Below are positions 16,531-23,557 of a DNA stretch of 32,752 nt, one piece after another (position 1 is the stretch's first letter; the number at the start of each line of letters is the position of its first letter). The notes under the pieces are model-generated. The model had not been told where the DNA came from. It saw only the letters and a list, made by a program, of their open reading frames with translations, and did no database searches. The translations under genes were made by a program, and so were the position numbers. Location of the stretch: the NCBI GenBank assembly GCA_020356105.1, contig CP070634.1:2791816-2824567 (forward strand), read 5' to 3'. The stretch comes from Rhodospirillales bacterium. Its GTDB lineage: Bacteria; Pseudomonadota; Alphaproteobacteria; UBA8366; JADFVY01.

Positions 16531-17636
16531 CTTCCGTCCAGTTCGCTGATTTGGTATTGGGCGGCGCCGAGCCATTCGGGGTTGAGTTCGACCCCCCATC
16601 CAGGCGCTTCGGGGATAGTCGCCTTGCCACCGTCGATGCGATAAGGGTGGCCGAGAAACAGGCCTTCCTGCCACGGGTAATAATCGGGGCCCTCGATCGA
16701 GAATTCGAGGTATGGGCCGGCATTCGAAATTGCGCCGAGGAGATGCATCGTAAACAGCGTCACCATGGAGAGATTGGCGCTGTGCGGCGTGCAGGGCAGC
16801 CCGGCCGCATCGGCCATTCGGGCGACTCGAATCGTGCGGGTCAGTCCGCCGAGATAGCAGATATCCGGCTGCACGACGTCGACAACGCGCATGTCGACGA
16901 TGCGCCGCCAGACGGCGAGGTCACAGTCCTGCTCGCCGCCGGTCACGTCGATGCCCAGCGCGTCCGTCACCTGCTTGGTCTGCTCAAGCTCCCAGTAGGG
17001 GCAGGGTTCCTCGAAATGGCAGATGCCATGGTGCTCCAGAAGCCGGCCGACCTCGATTGCGCGGGCCGGCGTAAACCCGCTATTGGCGTCGACCAGCAGC
17101 GCGACGCTGTCCCCCAGCGCCTGCCGGACAGCCGGGATGATCGCCTCGGTCCGGCCCGGCCACTCATCGCGATCGTGCCCGCATTCGCAGCCGACGCGAA
17201 ACTTGAACGCATCGTATCCGAAATCATCGCGCAGCCGCGCCAGCCGTGACGCCTCCGCCTCCGGCGTGATGTCGCGTCGCATGCTGGAGGCATAGACGCG
17301 GATCGGCCGCGGCGTGCCGCCGAGCAGCGCGCAGACGGGTTTGCCCTCGAGCTTGCCCCGGAGGTCCCACAGCGCCGTGTCCAGCCCGGCCAGCGCCCGC
17401 CGCAGGTAGGAGCCCGGGAATTTGTGCTCGCGCTCGGGTATCAGATCGACCAGCCCATCGATGTCCAGCGCATCGGCACCGAGCGCCCAGGGCGCGACCT
17501 GGCGATGGAAGACCTGCGCCGTGATGTCCGCGTTGTACGGCGACATCTGTCCCCAGCCTTCGGCGCCATCGTCGGCGCGGACCCGCACAAAACCGACGAA
17601 CTCGGTGCTGAACGTCTCAAGGCTCTCAATCTTCAT
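16527..17636 (-). CDS. Enolase-superfamily protein, mandelate racemase/muconate lactonizing type
   Basis: This 369-residue protein starts at 17636 (MKIESLE), where the family N-terminus begins; the frame extends to 17675 without support. The capping-domain region is followed by K145-x-R147 (FKFRVG), metal ligands D183 (DANSG), E209 (HFEEP) and E235 (GGEQD), and a His-Asp dyad D258 (QPDICYLGG) with H285 (TPHSAN). A KxR motif plus the dyad places it in the mandelate racemase subgroup, which includes many acid-sugar dehydratases. It differs clearly from the downstream paralogue, which lacks the Asp of the dyad, so the two probably handle different substrates or stereoisomers. The stop overlaps the next ATG (ATGA), so the pair is translationally coupled. 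No clear ribosome-binding site is seen. Confidence 0.9.
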   Translation of the reverse strand: MKIESLETFSTEFVGFVRVRADDGAEGWGQMSPYNADITAQVFHRQVAPWALGADALDIDGLVDLIPEREHKFPGSYLRRALAGLDTALWDLRGKLEGKPVCALLGGTPRPIRVYASSMRRDITPEAEASRLARLRDDFGYDAFKFRVGCECGHDRDEWPGRTEAIIPAVRQALGDSVALLVDANSGFTPARAIEVGRLLEHHGICHFEEPCPYWELEQTKQVTDALGIDVTGGEQDCDLAVWRRIVDMRVVDVVQPDICYLGGLTRTIRVARMADAAGLPCTPHSANLSMVTLFTMHLLGAISNAGPYLEFSIEGPDYYPWQEGLFLGHPYRIDGGKATIPEAPGWGVELNPEWLGAAQYQISELDGR

Positions 17637-17647
17637 GCTCGACGACC

Positions 17648-17659
17648 CGGATCGATCCG
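17648..17659. promoter_or_regulatory. 12-bp perfect palindrome just upstream of dehydratase/ABC operon
   Basis: CGGATCGATCCG is a perfect palindrome ending 12 bp upstream of the start at 17636 on the - strand. Its position could block translation initiation or bind a regulator. A second perfect palindrome lies about 70 bp further upstream. Confidence 0.35.
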
Positions 17660-17718
17660 CTCGCGCGGATGGCAAGGAAAGAACATCGGAGAACGGGACT
17701 CAACGCGGATTGTGGAAG

Positions 17719-17730
17719 CCACCGCGGTGG
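17719..17730. promoter_or_regulatory. 12-bp perfect palindrome, candidate operator of the dehydratase/ABC operon
   Basis: CCACCGCGGTGG lies in the 158-bp gap between the MarR stop and the start at 17636. Its position, about 90 bp before the first gene of the - strand operon, fits a regulator site. No regulator gene for this operon is visible other than the neighbouring MarR gene. Confidence 0.35.
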
Positions 17731-17794
17731 ATGGCAATGCGAAGTTTGAGAGGCCGTCGGAACCGCGCAAGCGAGGTCGTCTCGACCACCGCAA

Positions 17795-18277
17795 TCAGCC
17801 GTCGCCATGAGTCAGATGGCACGCCCTCCGGTACAGCTTGTCGATCAGCGCGTGGAGGCGCCTTCGCTCCGCCTCGCTGAGTCCGTCGAGAAGCTCGGCC
17901 TCGCGGCGGCGCGCGGCGGGCACAATATCGCGATAGATGTCCTCGCCGCGCGGCGTCAGCTGCAGACTCCAGCGTCGCCGGTCGCCGGCGTCCTGCGCGC
18001 GAACCACAAGTCCGCGACCCAGCAGTCGCGCAATTGCCCGGCTCACCTGGACCTTGTCCATATTGGTCCGGCTGCAAACGTCATTCGCGGTCAAGGGCTG
18101 ATCGCTGCCGAGCGCCGCCATGACACGCCAGTCGTGGCGCGTCAGGCCGTGTTTTTCGGCATAGGCAGTGGCGATCAGCCGGCTGACCTCCTGTTGCAGG
18201 ACAGACAAGCGATACGGCAGGAACAGATCTAGCTCCAGCCGTTCACACGCGCCGCCACGATCTATGAGTCGGGGCAT
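17795..18277 (-). CDS. MarR-family transcriptional regulator
   Basis: This is a 160-residue winged helix-turn-helix regulator. The ATG at 18277 is chosen because AGGAGAGGA precedes it; a GTG at 18298 would place that ribosome-binding site inside the gene. The helix-turn-helix spans about 62-90 (LTANDVCSRTNMDKVQVSRAI region), and the wing carries DAGDRRRWSLQLT (96-108), the family's DxRDRR-type signature. The N- and C-terminal helices should form the dimer. MarR proteins usually repress divergent catabolic genes and are released by an aromatic ligand. It faces the dioxygenase gene across 108 bp holding two dyad elements, and its own -35 box overlaps one of them, so autoregulation and control of the aromatic unit are likely. 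Confidence 0.93.
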   Translation of the reverse strand: MPRLIDRGGACERLELDLFLPYRLSVLQQEVSRLIATAYAEKHGLTRHDWRVMAALGSDQPLTANDVCSRTNMDKVQVSRAIARLLGRGLVVRAQDAGDRRRWSLQLTPRGEDIYRDIVPAARRREAELLDGLSEAERRRLHALIDKLYRRACHLTHGDG

Positions 18278-18310
18278 CAGCGATCCTCTCCTATTCACAA
18301 GCTGGCCCGA

Positions 18311-18339
18311 ATCGTACTTGCCATTGGTTTCATATGCAA
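18311..18339 (-). promoter_or_regulatory. Predicted marR promoter
   Basis: Read on the - strand, TTGCAT (18334-18339) and TACGAT (18311-18316) are separated by 17 bp. The -35 box lies inside the dyad at 18327-18340, which would let the regulator repress its own gene. Confidence 0.4.
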
Positions 18340-18346
18340 CTAATTT
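18318..18346 (+). promoter_or_regulatory. Predicted dioxygenase-operon promoter with operator in the spacer
   Basis: TTGCCA (18318-18323, five of six to consensus) and TAATTT (18341-18346, three of six) are 17 bp apart. The spacer holds the 14-bp dyad at 18327-18340. The MBL-gene promoter at 23558-23586 has the same layout, with TTGACA, a 3-bp offset, a matching dyad and then TAG. Confidence 0.5.
18327..18340. promoter_or_regulatory. Candidate MarR operator, site 1
   Basis: GTTTCATATGCAAC is a 14-bp dyad with one mismatched pair. It matches 12 of 14 positions with GTTGCCTATGCAAC, the - strand reading of 23564-23577; both are followed by TA. Location between -35 and -10 boxes suits a repressor. 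Confidence 0.55.
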
Positions 18347-18363
18347 GCCACTTCAGGCAAATT
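18342..18363. promoter_or_regulatory. 8-bp inverted repeat at the dioxygenase promoter
   Basis: AATTTGCC (18342-18349) and GGCAAATT (18356-18363) are perfect arms with a 6-bp spacer. The element overlaps the predicted -10 box and ends 22 bp before the dioxygenase ATG. It could be a second regulator site. Confidence 0.5.
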
Positions 18364-18385
18364 GCATGTCAGGAGGGACGGAGCG

Positions 18386-19507
18386 ATGAAGAACTGGGTG
18401 TCCTTTCCCAGGGTCATGGGAACGGCGAGCCGTCAGGCGCATTGCGATCTGCCCGCAGAAACGTATGAGCGCGAGGCCGGCCGGGAAGGGTTCTTCGGTC
18501 CCGCGACCCACTTCCATCACAAACATCCGCCCACGGGCTGGGTGCGATGGGACGGCCCGTTGCGGCCTCGCGCCTATGATCTCAACAAGCTGCCGGATGC
18601 CGCAGACTCGCCCTGGGCCGCGCAGCGGGTGCTTATCAACAATGCAATGGCAATCCGCCTGTGGCGTTGCGAGGGCAGGATGACGCAGCTTGCCCGCAAC
18701 GCCGACGGCGACGACGTTCTGTTTTTCCATACCGGCAGCGGCCATCTCTACTGCGACCACGGACATCTGGAATTCCGGGACGGCGATTATCTCCTGATGC
18801 CACGCGGCACCGCTTGGCGGCTCGAATGCGATGCGCCCGCAACGGTGCTGATGATCGAGGCGACGAACGACGCGTTCGGGCTACCGCTCAAGGGCATCAC
18901 CGGCAATCATGCGATCTTCGATCCGGCCATGCTGGATGTGCCGCAGATCGACGACGCGTTCCAGCGCCAGCAGGACGAGAACGAATGGTCGATCGCCATC
19001 AAACGGATGAACCAGGTAACCACCCTTACCTACCCGTTCAACCCGCTCGATGCGATCGGCTGGCACGGGGATCTCGCGCCGGTGCGCATCAACTGGCGGG
19101 ATATCCGGCCACTGATGTCGGCGCGGTACCACCTGCCGCCCTCGGCGCATACGACATTCGTCGCCAACCGCCTGGTCGTCTGCACCTTTGTGCCGCGGCC
19201 GATCGAATCCGACCCGGGCGCCCTGAAGCTACCGTTCTATCATTCGAACGACGACTACGACGAATTCATCTTCTACCATAAAGGCCAGTTCTTCAGCCGC
19301 GATAACATCCATCCTGGCATGACGACCTGGCATCCGGCTGGCTTCCCGCACGGCCCGCATCCGAAGGCCTACGAAACCGCGATGAAATACGAGCGCAAGG
19401 AAACGGACGAGGTGGCGGTCATGGTTGACACCCGCGATCCTATGGAAGCCGCCGACCTGCCGTCCGGGGTAGAATGGGATGGCTACGCCGATTCCTGGAA
19501 GCGTTAG
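18386..19507 (+). CDS. Homogentisate 1,2-dioxygenase-like ring-cleavage enzyme
   Basis: This is a 373-residue cupin-fold protein with an ATG preceded by AGGAGGGA; a TTG at 18362 is in frame but would include that site. The C-terminal iron site is recognisable: H286 (FYHSN), E293 (YDEF) and H322 (FPHGPHP), matching the His-Glu-His ligands of homogentisate dioxygenase. The enzyme opens the aromatic ring of homogentisate to maleylacetoacetate. At 373 residues it is clearly shorter than the usual 430-450, and the glutamate is seven rather than six residues after the first His, so it belongs to a divergent branch whose substrate may be a homogentisate analogue. The next gene, 12 bp downstream, encodes a fumarylacetoacetase-family protein, the expected next step. 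Confidence 0.87.
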   Translation: MKNWVSFPRVMGTASRQAHCDLPAETYEREAGREGFFGPATHFHHKHPPTGWVRWDGPLRPRAYDLNKLPDAADSPWAAQRVLINNAMAIRLWRCEGRMTQLARNADGDDVLFFHTGSGHLYCDHGHLEFRDGDYLLMPRGTAWRLECDAPATVLMIEATNDAFGLPLKGITGNHAIFDPAMLDVPQIDDAFQRQQDENEWSIAIKRMNQVTTLTYPFNPLDAIGWHGDLAPVRINWRDIRPLMSARYHLPPSAHTTFVANRLVVCTFVPRPIESDPGALKLPFYHSNDDYDEFIFYHKGQFFSRDNIHPGMTTWHPAGFPHGPHPKAYETAMKYERKETDEVAVMVDTRDPMEAADLPSGVEWDGYADSWKR

Positions 19508-19519
19508 GAGCAGGACCAG

Positions 19520-20512
19520 ATGAAACTTGCGACACTGAAGGACGGAACCCGCGACGGTGAACTGGTGGTTGTCTCGGGCGACCTGTCACGCTGCGCGAAC
19601 GTGCGGGACATGGTGACGACCTTGCAGGGCGCGCTCGACGAATGGGAGTCGATGGCCGCTCCGCTGCGCGACATATACCACGCGCTGAACGCCGGTGAGG
19701 TCGACGAAACTGAGCCGTTCGACCAGGCGCGGGCCATGTCGCCACTGCCCCGCGCCTACCAGTGGGCCGACGGGTCGGCCTATGTCAATCATGTGGAGCT
19801 GTTGCGCAAGGCGCGCGACTCGGAGCTGCCAGAGAGTTTCTGGACCGATCCGCTGATGTATCAGGGCGGTTCGGACGGATTCCTCGGCCCGCGCGACGAC
19901 ATCCGCCTGGCATCCGAGGAGTGGGGGATCGATTTCGAAGCGGAGGTGGCGATTGTCACCGATGACGTGCCCATGGGAACCACGGCCACCGGAGCCGGTG
20001 CCCATATCAAGTTGATCATGCTCGCGAACGACGTCAGCCTGCGCCGGCTCGTGCCTCGGGAGTTGGCCAAGGGATTCGGTTTCTTCCAGTCGAAGCCGGC
20101 CAGCGCCTTCTCGCCGGTCGCCGTCACGCCCGAGGAGCTGGGCGACGCCTGGGATGGCGGTATGATCCACCTTCCGCTGGTCACGCATCTCAACAACAAA
20201 CTGTTCGGCCGGGTCGATTGCCACGTCGACATGACCTTTGATTTCGCCGCCCTGATCGCTCATGCGGCAAAGACGCGCGCACTGTGCTCCGGCACGATCA
20301 TCGGCTCGGGCACGGTCTCCAACCGCGACCGCAGCAAGGGGTCGAGCTGCATTGCCGAAAGACGAATGCTGGAGAAGCTGGAGCACGGTGCCGCGCAGAC
20401 GCCCTTCATGCGCTACGGCGATCATGTGCGCATCGAGATGCTCGACCGCAACGGTAAGTCGATCTTCGGCGCCATCGACCAGCATGTCCGGGAATACAAG
20501 CCGCGCCGCTGA
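19520..20512 (+). CDS. Fumarylacetoacetate hydrolase-family protein
   Basis: This 330-residue protein is close in length to bacterial fumarylacetoacetases. Metal ligands are visible in DFEAEVA (E140, E142) and ANDVSLR (D171), followed by FGFFQSKPASAFSP (186-199), where K192 matches the active-site lysine region. LCSGTIIGSGTVSN (about 255-268) is the conserved substrate-pocket strand of the family. The enzyme would hydrolyse fumarylacetoacetate, or the ring-cleavage product of the preceding dioxygenase, to fumarate-like and acetoacetate-like fragments. It starts 12 bp after the dioxygenase with a GGAG site. No maleylacetoacetate isomerase gene is in the window, so either it is elsewhere, or the enzyme accepts the cis product directly. 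Confidence 0.92.
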   Translation: MKLATLKDGTRDGELVVVSGDLSRCANVRDMVTTLQGALDEWESMAAPLRDIYHALNAGEVDETEPFDQARAMSPLPRAYQWADGSAYVNHVELLRKARDSELPESFWTDPLMYQGGSDGFLGPRDDIRLASEEWGIDFEAEVAIVTDDVPMGTTATGAGAHIKLIMLANDVSLRRLVPRELAKGFGFFQSKPASAFSPVAVTPEELGDAWDGGMIHLPLVTHLNNKLFGRVDCHVDMTFDFAALIAHAAKTRALCSGTIIGSGTVSNRDRSKGSSCIAERRMLEKLEHGAAQTPFMRYGDHVRIEMLDRNGKSIFGAIDQHVREYKPRR

Positions 20513-20517
20513 CCGGA

Positions 20518-20539
20518 AATTTGCCGTTTTCATTGCAAA
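20518..20539 (+). promoter_or_regulatory. AT-rich dyad between hydrolase and hydroxylase genes
   Basis: AATTTGCC (20518-20525) repeats the left arm of the dyad at 18342, and TTTGC (20520-20524) pairs with GCAAA (20535-20539). The 45-bp gap also contains TTTCATTGCAA, one base shorter than TTTCATATGCAA of operator site 1. It may be an internal regulator site or promoter. Confidence 0.35.
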
Positions 20540-20557
20540 GGTCGTCGCCCTGAACCG

Positions 20558-22174
20558 ATGCTGAAGACATTCGATTATCCCAAGTTCGACCACCGGCCGT
20601 CCGCCGACCAGCAGAGCGGCGAGGTCCGGCGTCACCCTGTCATCGTCGTCGGCGCCGGACCTGTCGGGCTGACGGCGGCGATCGACTTGGCGATCAAGGG
20701 TGTTGCCGTGGTCTTGCTCGACGACGACAAGACGGTCAGCGTCGGCAGCCGTGCGGTCTGCTATGCCAAGCGGGCGCTGGAAATCTGGGACCGGCTCGGC
20801 TGCGCCACGCCGATGGTCGACAAGGGCGTCATCTGGAAGACCGGCAAGGTGTTTCGCGGCGACCGCGAAATCTACCGCTTCGACCTCTTGCCCGAGGACG
20901 GGCACAAGATGCCGGCCTTCGTCAACCTGCAGCAATATTACCTCGAGGAATATCTGGTGCGCCGGGCGGAGGAGGTCGGTGTCGAGATCCGCTGGCGCGA
21001 AAAGGTCACCGGCGTCGATACGGCTGGCAACCATGTCCGGCTCCCCATCGAAACGCCGACCGGCGTTTATGCGCTGGAGGCCGACTGGCTGATCGCCGCC
21101 GACGGCGCCAGGAGCTGCATCCGTCGCGCCCTCGGCCTCGACTTCATGGGCCAGGCCTTTAACGACCGGTTTTTGATCGCCGACGTGGTGATGAGGGCGG
21201 ATTTTCCGCCAGAACGCTGGTTCTGGTTCGACCCGCCCTTCCACCGCCGCCAGTCGACCCTGCTACACATGCAGGCGGACAATGTCTGGCGCATCGATTT
21301 CCAGCTCGGCCCCGACGCCGATCCGGACGAGGAGAAGAGGCCGGAGCGCGTCATCCCCAGATTGAAGGCGATGCTCGGGGCGGACACCGAATTCGAGCTG
21401 GAATGGGTATCCGTCTACACCTTCCAGTGCCGGCGGCTGGAGAAATTCCGGCACGGCCGCGTGCTGTTCGCCGGTGATGCAGCGCATCAGGTTTCGCCCT
21501 TCGGGGCGCGCGGCGCCAATTCCGGCGTGCAGGATGCGGACAACCTGGTCTGGAAGTTGAAGGCGGTGCTCGACGGCACGGCACCCGAAGCGCTGCTCGA
21601 CTCTTACGATGCGGAGCGCGTGCAGGCGGCGAGGGAGAACCTCCTCAATTCCACCCGCTCGACCGACTTCATTACCCCGAAGAGCGCCGTTAGCCAAGCC
21701 TTCCGCGATGCGGTGCTGGACCTCGCCGAGAATCACCCCTTCGCCCGCCGGCTTGTCAACAGCGGCCGGCTTTCGGTGCCGGCGGTCTATGCGGACTCGC
21801 CGCTGAACACGAAGGACGAGGACGATTTCGCAGGCACCATGCCGCCCGGCAGCCCGTGCGCCGATGCGCCGATCGCCAGGAACGGCAGGCCGGGCTGGTT
21901 GCTCAGCCTGCTCGGCAGTGGGTTCACACTGCTGTGTTTCGGCGACGCGCCAGAACCGCTGAAGGTCGGCGCGGTTGCGGTCGACCTGCTGACCGCGGGT
22001 CGGGATTTCGAGGATGTCGAGGGACTTGTCGCGCAGCGCTACGACGGCAGGCCCGGCACGGTCTACCTCGTTCGCCCCGACCAGCACGTCGCCGCTCGCT
22101 GGCGGGCGTTCGACGAAGCGAAGGTGCGGGCCGCCGTGAACCGCGCGCTGGCGCGCCGAGGGAGGAGACGATGA
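20558..22174 (+). CDS. FAD-dependent aromatic-ring monooxygenase (PHBH/MhpA-like)
   Basis: This is a 538-residue group A flavoprotein hydroxylase. The dinucleotide-binding motif GAGPVG is at 32-37, the DG motif at 182-191 (DGARSCIRR region), and the GD motif GDAAHQVSPFGARGANSG at about 306-323. A C-terminal thioredoxin-like domain of about 100 residues follows, as in MhpA- and phenol-hydroxylase-type enzymes. Such enzymes insert one oxygen atom into a phenolic ring using NAD(P)H. In this context the likely product is homogentisate or an analogue, made from a hydroxyphenylacetate-like compound, which then feeds the dioxygenase. The ribosome-binding site is weak and the gap before it carries a dyad. 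Its stop overlaps the DUF2783 start at ATGA. Confidence 0.91.
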   Translation: MLKTFDYPKFDHRPSADQQSGEVRRHPVIVVGAGPVGLTAAIDLAIKGVAVVLLDDDKTVSVGSRAVCYAKRALEIWDRLGCATPMVDKGVIWKTGKVFRGDREIYRFDLLPEDGHKMPAFVNLQQYYLEEYLVRRAEEVGVEIRWREKVTGVDTAGNHVRLPIETPTGVYALEADWLIAADGARSCIRRALGLDFMGQAFNDRFLIADVVMRADFPPERWFWFDPPFHRRQSTLLHMQADNVWRIDFQLGPDADPDEEKRPERVIPRLKAMLGADTEFELEWVSVYTFQCRRLEKFRHGRVLFAGDAAHQVSPFGARGANSGVQDADNLVWKLKAVLDGTAPEALLDSYDAERVQAARENLLNSTRSTDFITPKSAVSQAFRDAVLDLAENHPFARRLVNSGRLSVPAVYADSPLNTKDEDDFAGTMPPGSPCADAPIARNGRPGWLLSLLGSGFTLLCFGDAPEPLKVGAVAVDLLTAGRDFEDVEGLVAQRYDGRPGTVYLVRPDQHVAARWRAFDEAKVRAAVNRALARRGRRR

Positions 22175-22362
22175 AACTCAACACCGAGCCGAACATTGCG
22201 CAGCCCGACGACTTCTATCAGGAACTCATCGATTTGCACCGCGATCTGAGCGAGGAGCAGAGCCGCCAGGTCAACGCCCGCCTGATCCTGCTGCTGGCCA
22301 ACCATATCGGCGACATGGAGGTCCTTCGCGCGGCGATGCAGGCGGCCGCGGAGGAGTCATAG
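22171..22362 (+). CDS. Small DUF2783-family protein
   Basis: This 63-residue protein begins at the ATG at 22171, which overlaps the hydroxylase stop (ATGA) and is preceded by GGAGGAG. It is easily missed because it sits at the end of a longer shadow frame. The sequence is acidic and helical: DDFYQELIDLHRDLSEEQSR followed by NARLILLLANHIGDMEVLRAAM. It has no Cys pair or signal peptide. DUF2783 proteins are known to me as small companions of FAD hydroxylase genes in proteobacterial aromatic clusters; no reaction is established. Coupling to the hydroxylase suggests a helper, for example a stabilising or regulatory subunit. Confidence 0.87.
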   Translation: MKLNTEPNIAQPDDFYQELIDLHRDLSEEQSRQVNARLILLLANHIGDMEVLRAAMQAAAEES

Positions 22363-22396
22363 CACGCTCGATTTCGGCCGGCGCCGCGTGTGCGGG

Positions 22397-23347
22397 TTAC
22401 CCGTTCAGTCTTGCCCACATTTCCTGGTCACGCTCGGCGGTCCAGATCTGCGGGCGCTCCATGCCGCCAGCCTCGTCATAGGCACGGGATGCGTCGAACG
22501 GCATGCAATGCTCGTAGATCACCCAGTCGCCATATTTCGGATCCATCTTGGCCTTGGCCGCATCGAACATCTGCTTGAGGTCATCGCCCCGGGCGCGGGC
22601 CTCCTTGGCGCAGTCGAAGAGATCGGTGATGAAGGCCTGGGTCTGCGCCATCGCCGCCTCGCAGTCGGCCGCTGTCATCAGCGCGGCGCCGCGACCGGGC
22701 ACCAGCTTTTCCGGCTTCAGCGCCCGCAAGACATCGAGCGTTGCCGGCCAGTCGGCGAGATGAGCGTCACCGGCATAGGGCGTCGCGCCGTATTCGACGA
22801 GGTCGCCCGCATAGAGGATTTTCTGGTCCGGCAGCCAGGCGATGGTGTCGCCCTGGGTATGGCCGCGGCCGGGCGAGAAGACCTCCACTTTCCGGTTGCC
22901 GAGATCGAGCGTGAGGGTACCGTCGAACACGATGCTCGGCCAGGTCAGGCCCGGGATCGACTCCGCCCCCTCGAACAGGCGCGGGAAGCGACCGTATTCG
23001 GAGTCCCAATCCTGTTGGCCGCGCTCTACGATCATCTCCCAGGTCAGCCGACTGGCGACGATGTTCTCGGCATCGTACGCCGAGGCGCCGAGCACGCGCA
23101 CCGCGTGGTAGTGGCTCAGCAGCACATATTTGACCGGCCTGTCGGTGACCTCCCGGATATGGCGCAGCACGTCCGCCGCCATCGCCGGTGTCGCCTGCGC
23201 GTCGACCACCATCACCCCGTCGTCGCCGACGATGACGCCGGTATTGGGGTCACCCTCGGCGGTATAGGCGTAAGCGCCGTCGCCGAGCTGGGCGAAGGTG
23301 ATCCGCTTTTCCTCGAGGTCCCCGGTCGATGCGAAGGATTTGCCCAT
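22397..23347 (-). CDS. Metallo-beta-lactamase-fold protein with altered metal site
   Basis: This 316-residue MBL-fold protein starts at the ATG at 23347; the frame extends to 23374 without support. The first metal motif HxHxDH reads HYHAVR (H79, H81, then V83 and R84 in place of Asp and His). H164 (GRGHTQGDT) and D183 (YAGDLVE) are present. The late GHG motif that supplies the final His reads PGRGAAL, so that ligand is Arg. The first zinc site could still form, but the second has lost most of its ligands. The gene converges on the aromatic operon with 34 bp between the stops. Its promoter, near 23558-23586, carries the same operator as the dioxygenase operon, so it probably belongs to this pathway; a thioester- or lactone-type hydrolysis is only a guess. 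Confidence 0.89.
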   Translation of the reverse strand: MGKSFASTGDLEEKRITFAQLGDGAYAYTAEGDPNTGVIVGDDGVMVVDAQATPAMAADVLRHIREVTDRPVKYVLLSHYHAVRVLGASAYDAENIVASRLTWEMIVERGQQDWDSEYGRFPRLFEGAESIPGLTWPSIVFDGTLTLDLGNRKVEVFSPGRGHTQGDTIAWLPDQKILYAGDLVEYGATPYAGDAHLADWPATLDVLRALKPEKLVPGRGAALMTAADCEAAMAQTQAFITDLFDCAKEARARGDDLKQMFDAAKAKMDPKYGDWVIYEHCMPFDASRAYDEAGGMERPQIWTAERDQEMWARLNG

Positions 23348-23427
23348 GTTTCTATCCTGTCCGTGCCTGTACACGTATTGCGCTGGAAATCGACTTTCTC
23401 GGGCTTCTCACTTGCCGCACCGAGCGG

Positions 23428-23528
23428 CCTCATCCTTCGAGACGACGCTGCGCGTCTTCTCAGGGTGAGGGCACGGTCTTAAGAGCCTCATGCTGCGGAG
23501 CGGCACAGCCGCGTGTTGAAGTATGAGG
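23428..23528. repeat. Composite BIME-like element, copy 2
   Basis: Unit one, 23428-23470, starts CCTCATCCTTCGAGACG and ends GGGTGAGG; after 15 nt, unit two, 23486-23528, starts CCTCATGCTGCGGAG and ends GTATGAGG. Unit orientation, the 15-nt spacer and the 58-bp start-to-start distance equal those of the copy at 9811-9913. It lies between the MBL gene and its predicted promoter, so it would be transcribed as part of the MBL 5' leader. The 257-bp gap 23348-23604 holds only this element and that promoter. Confidence 0.75.
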
Positions 23529-23557
23529 TTGCTCGGCCTCGGTGCAAGTCCCGATCT

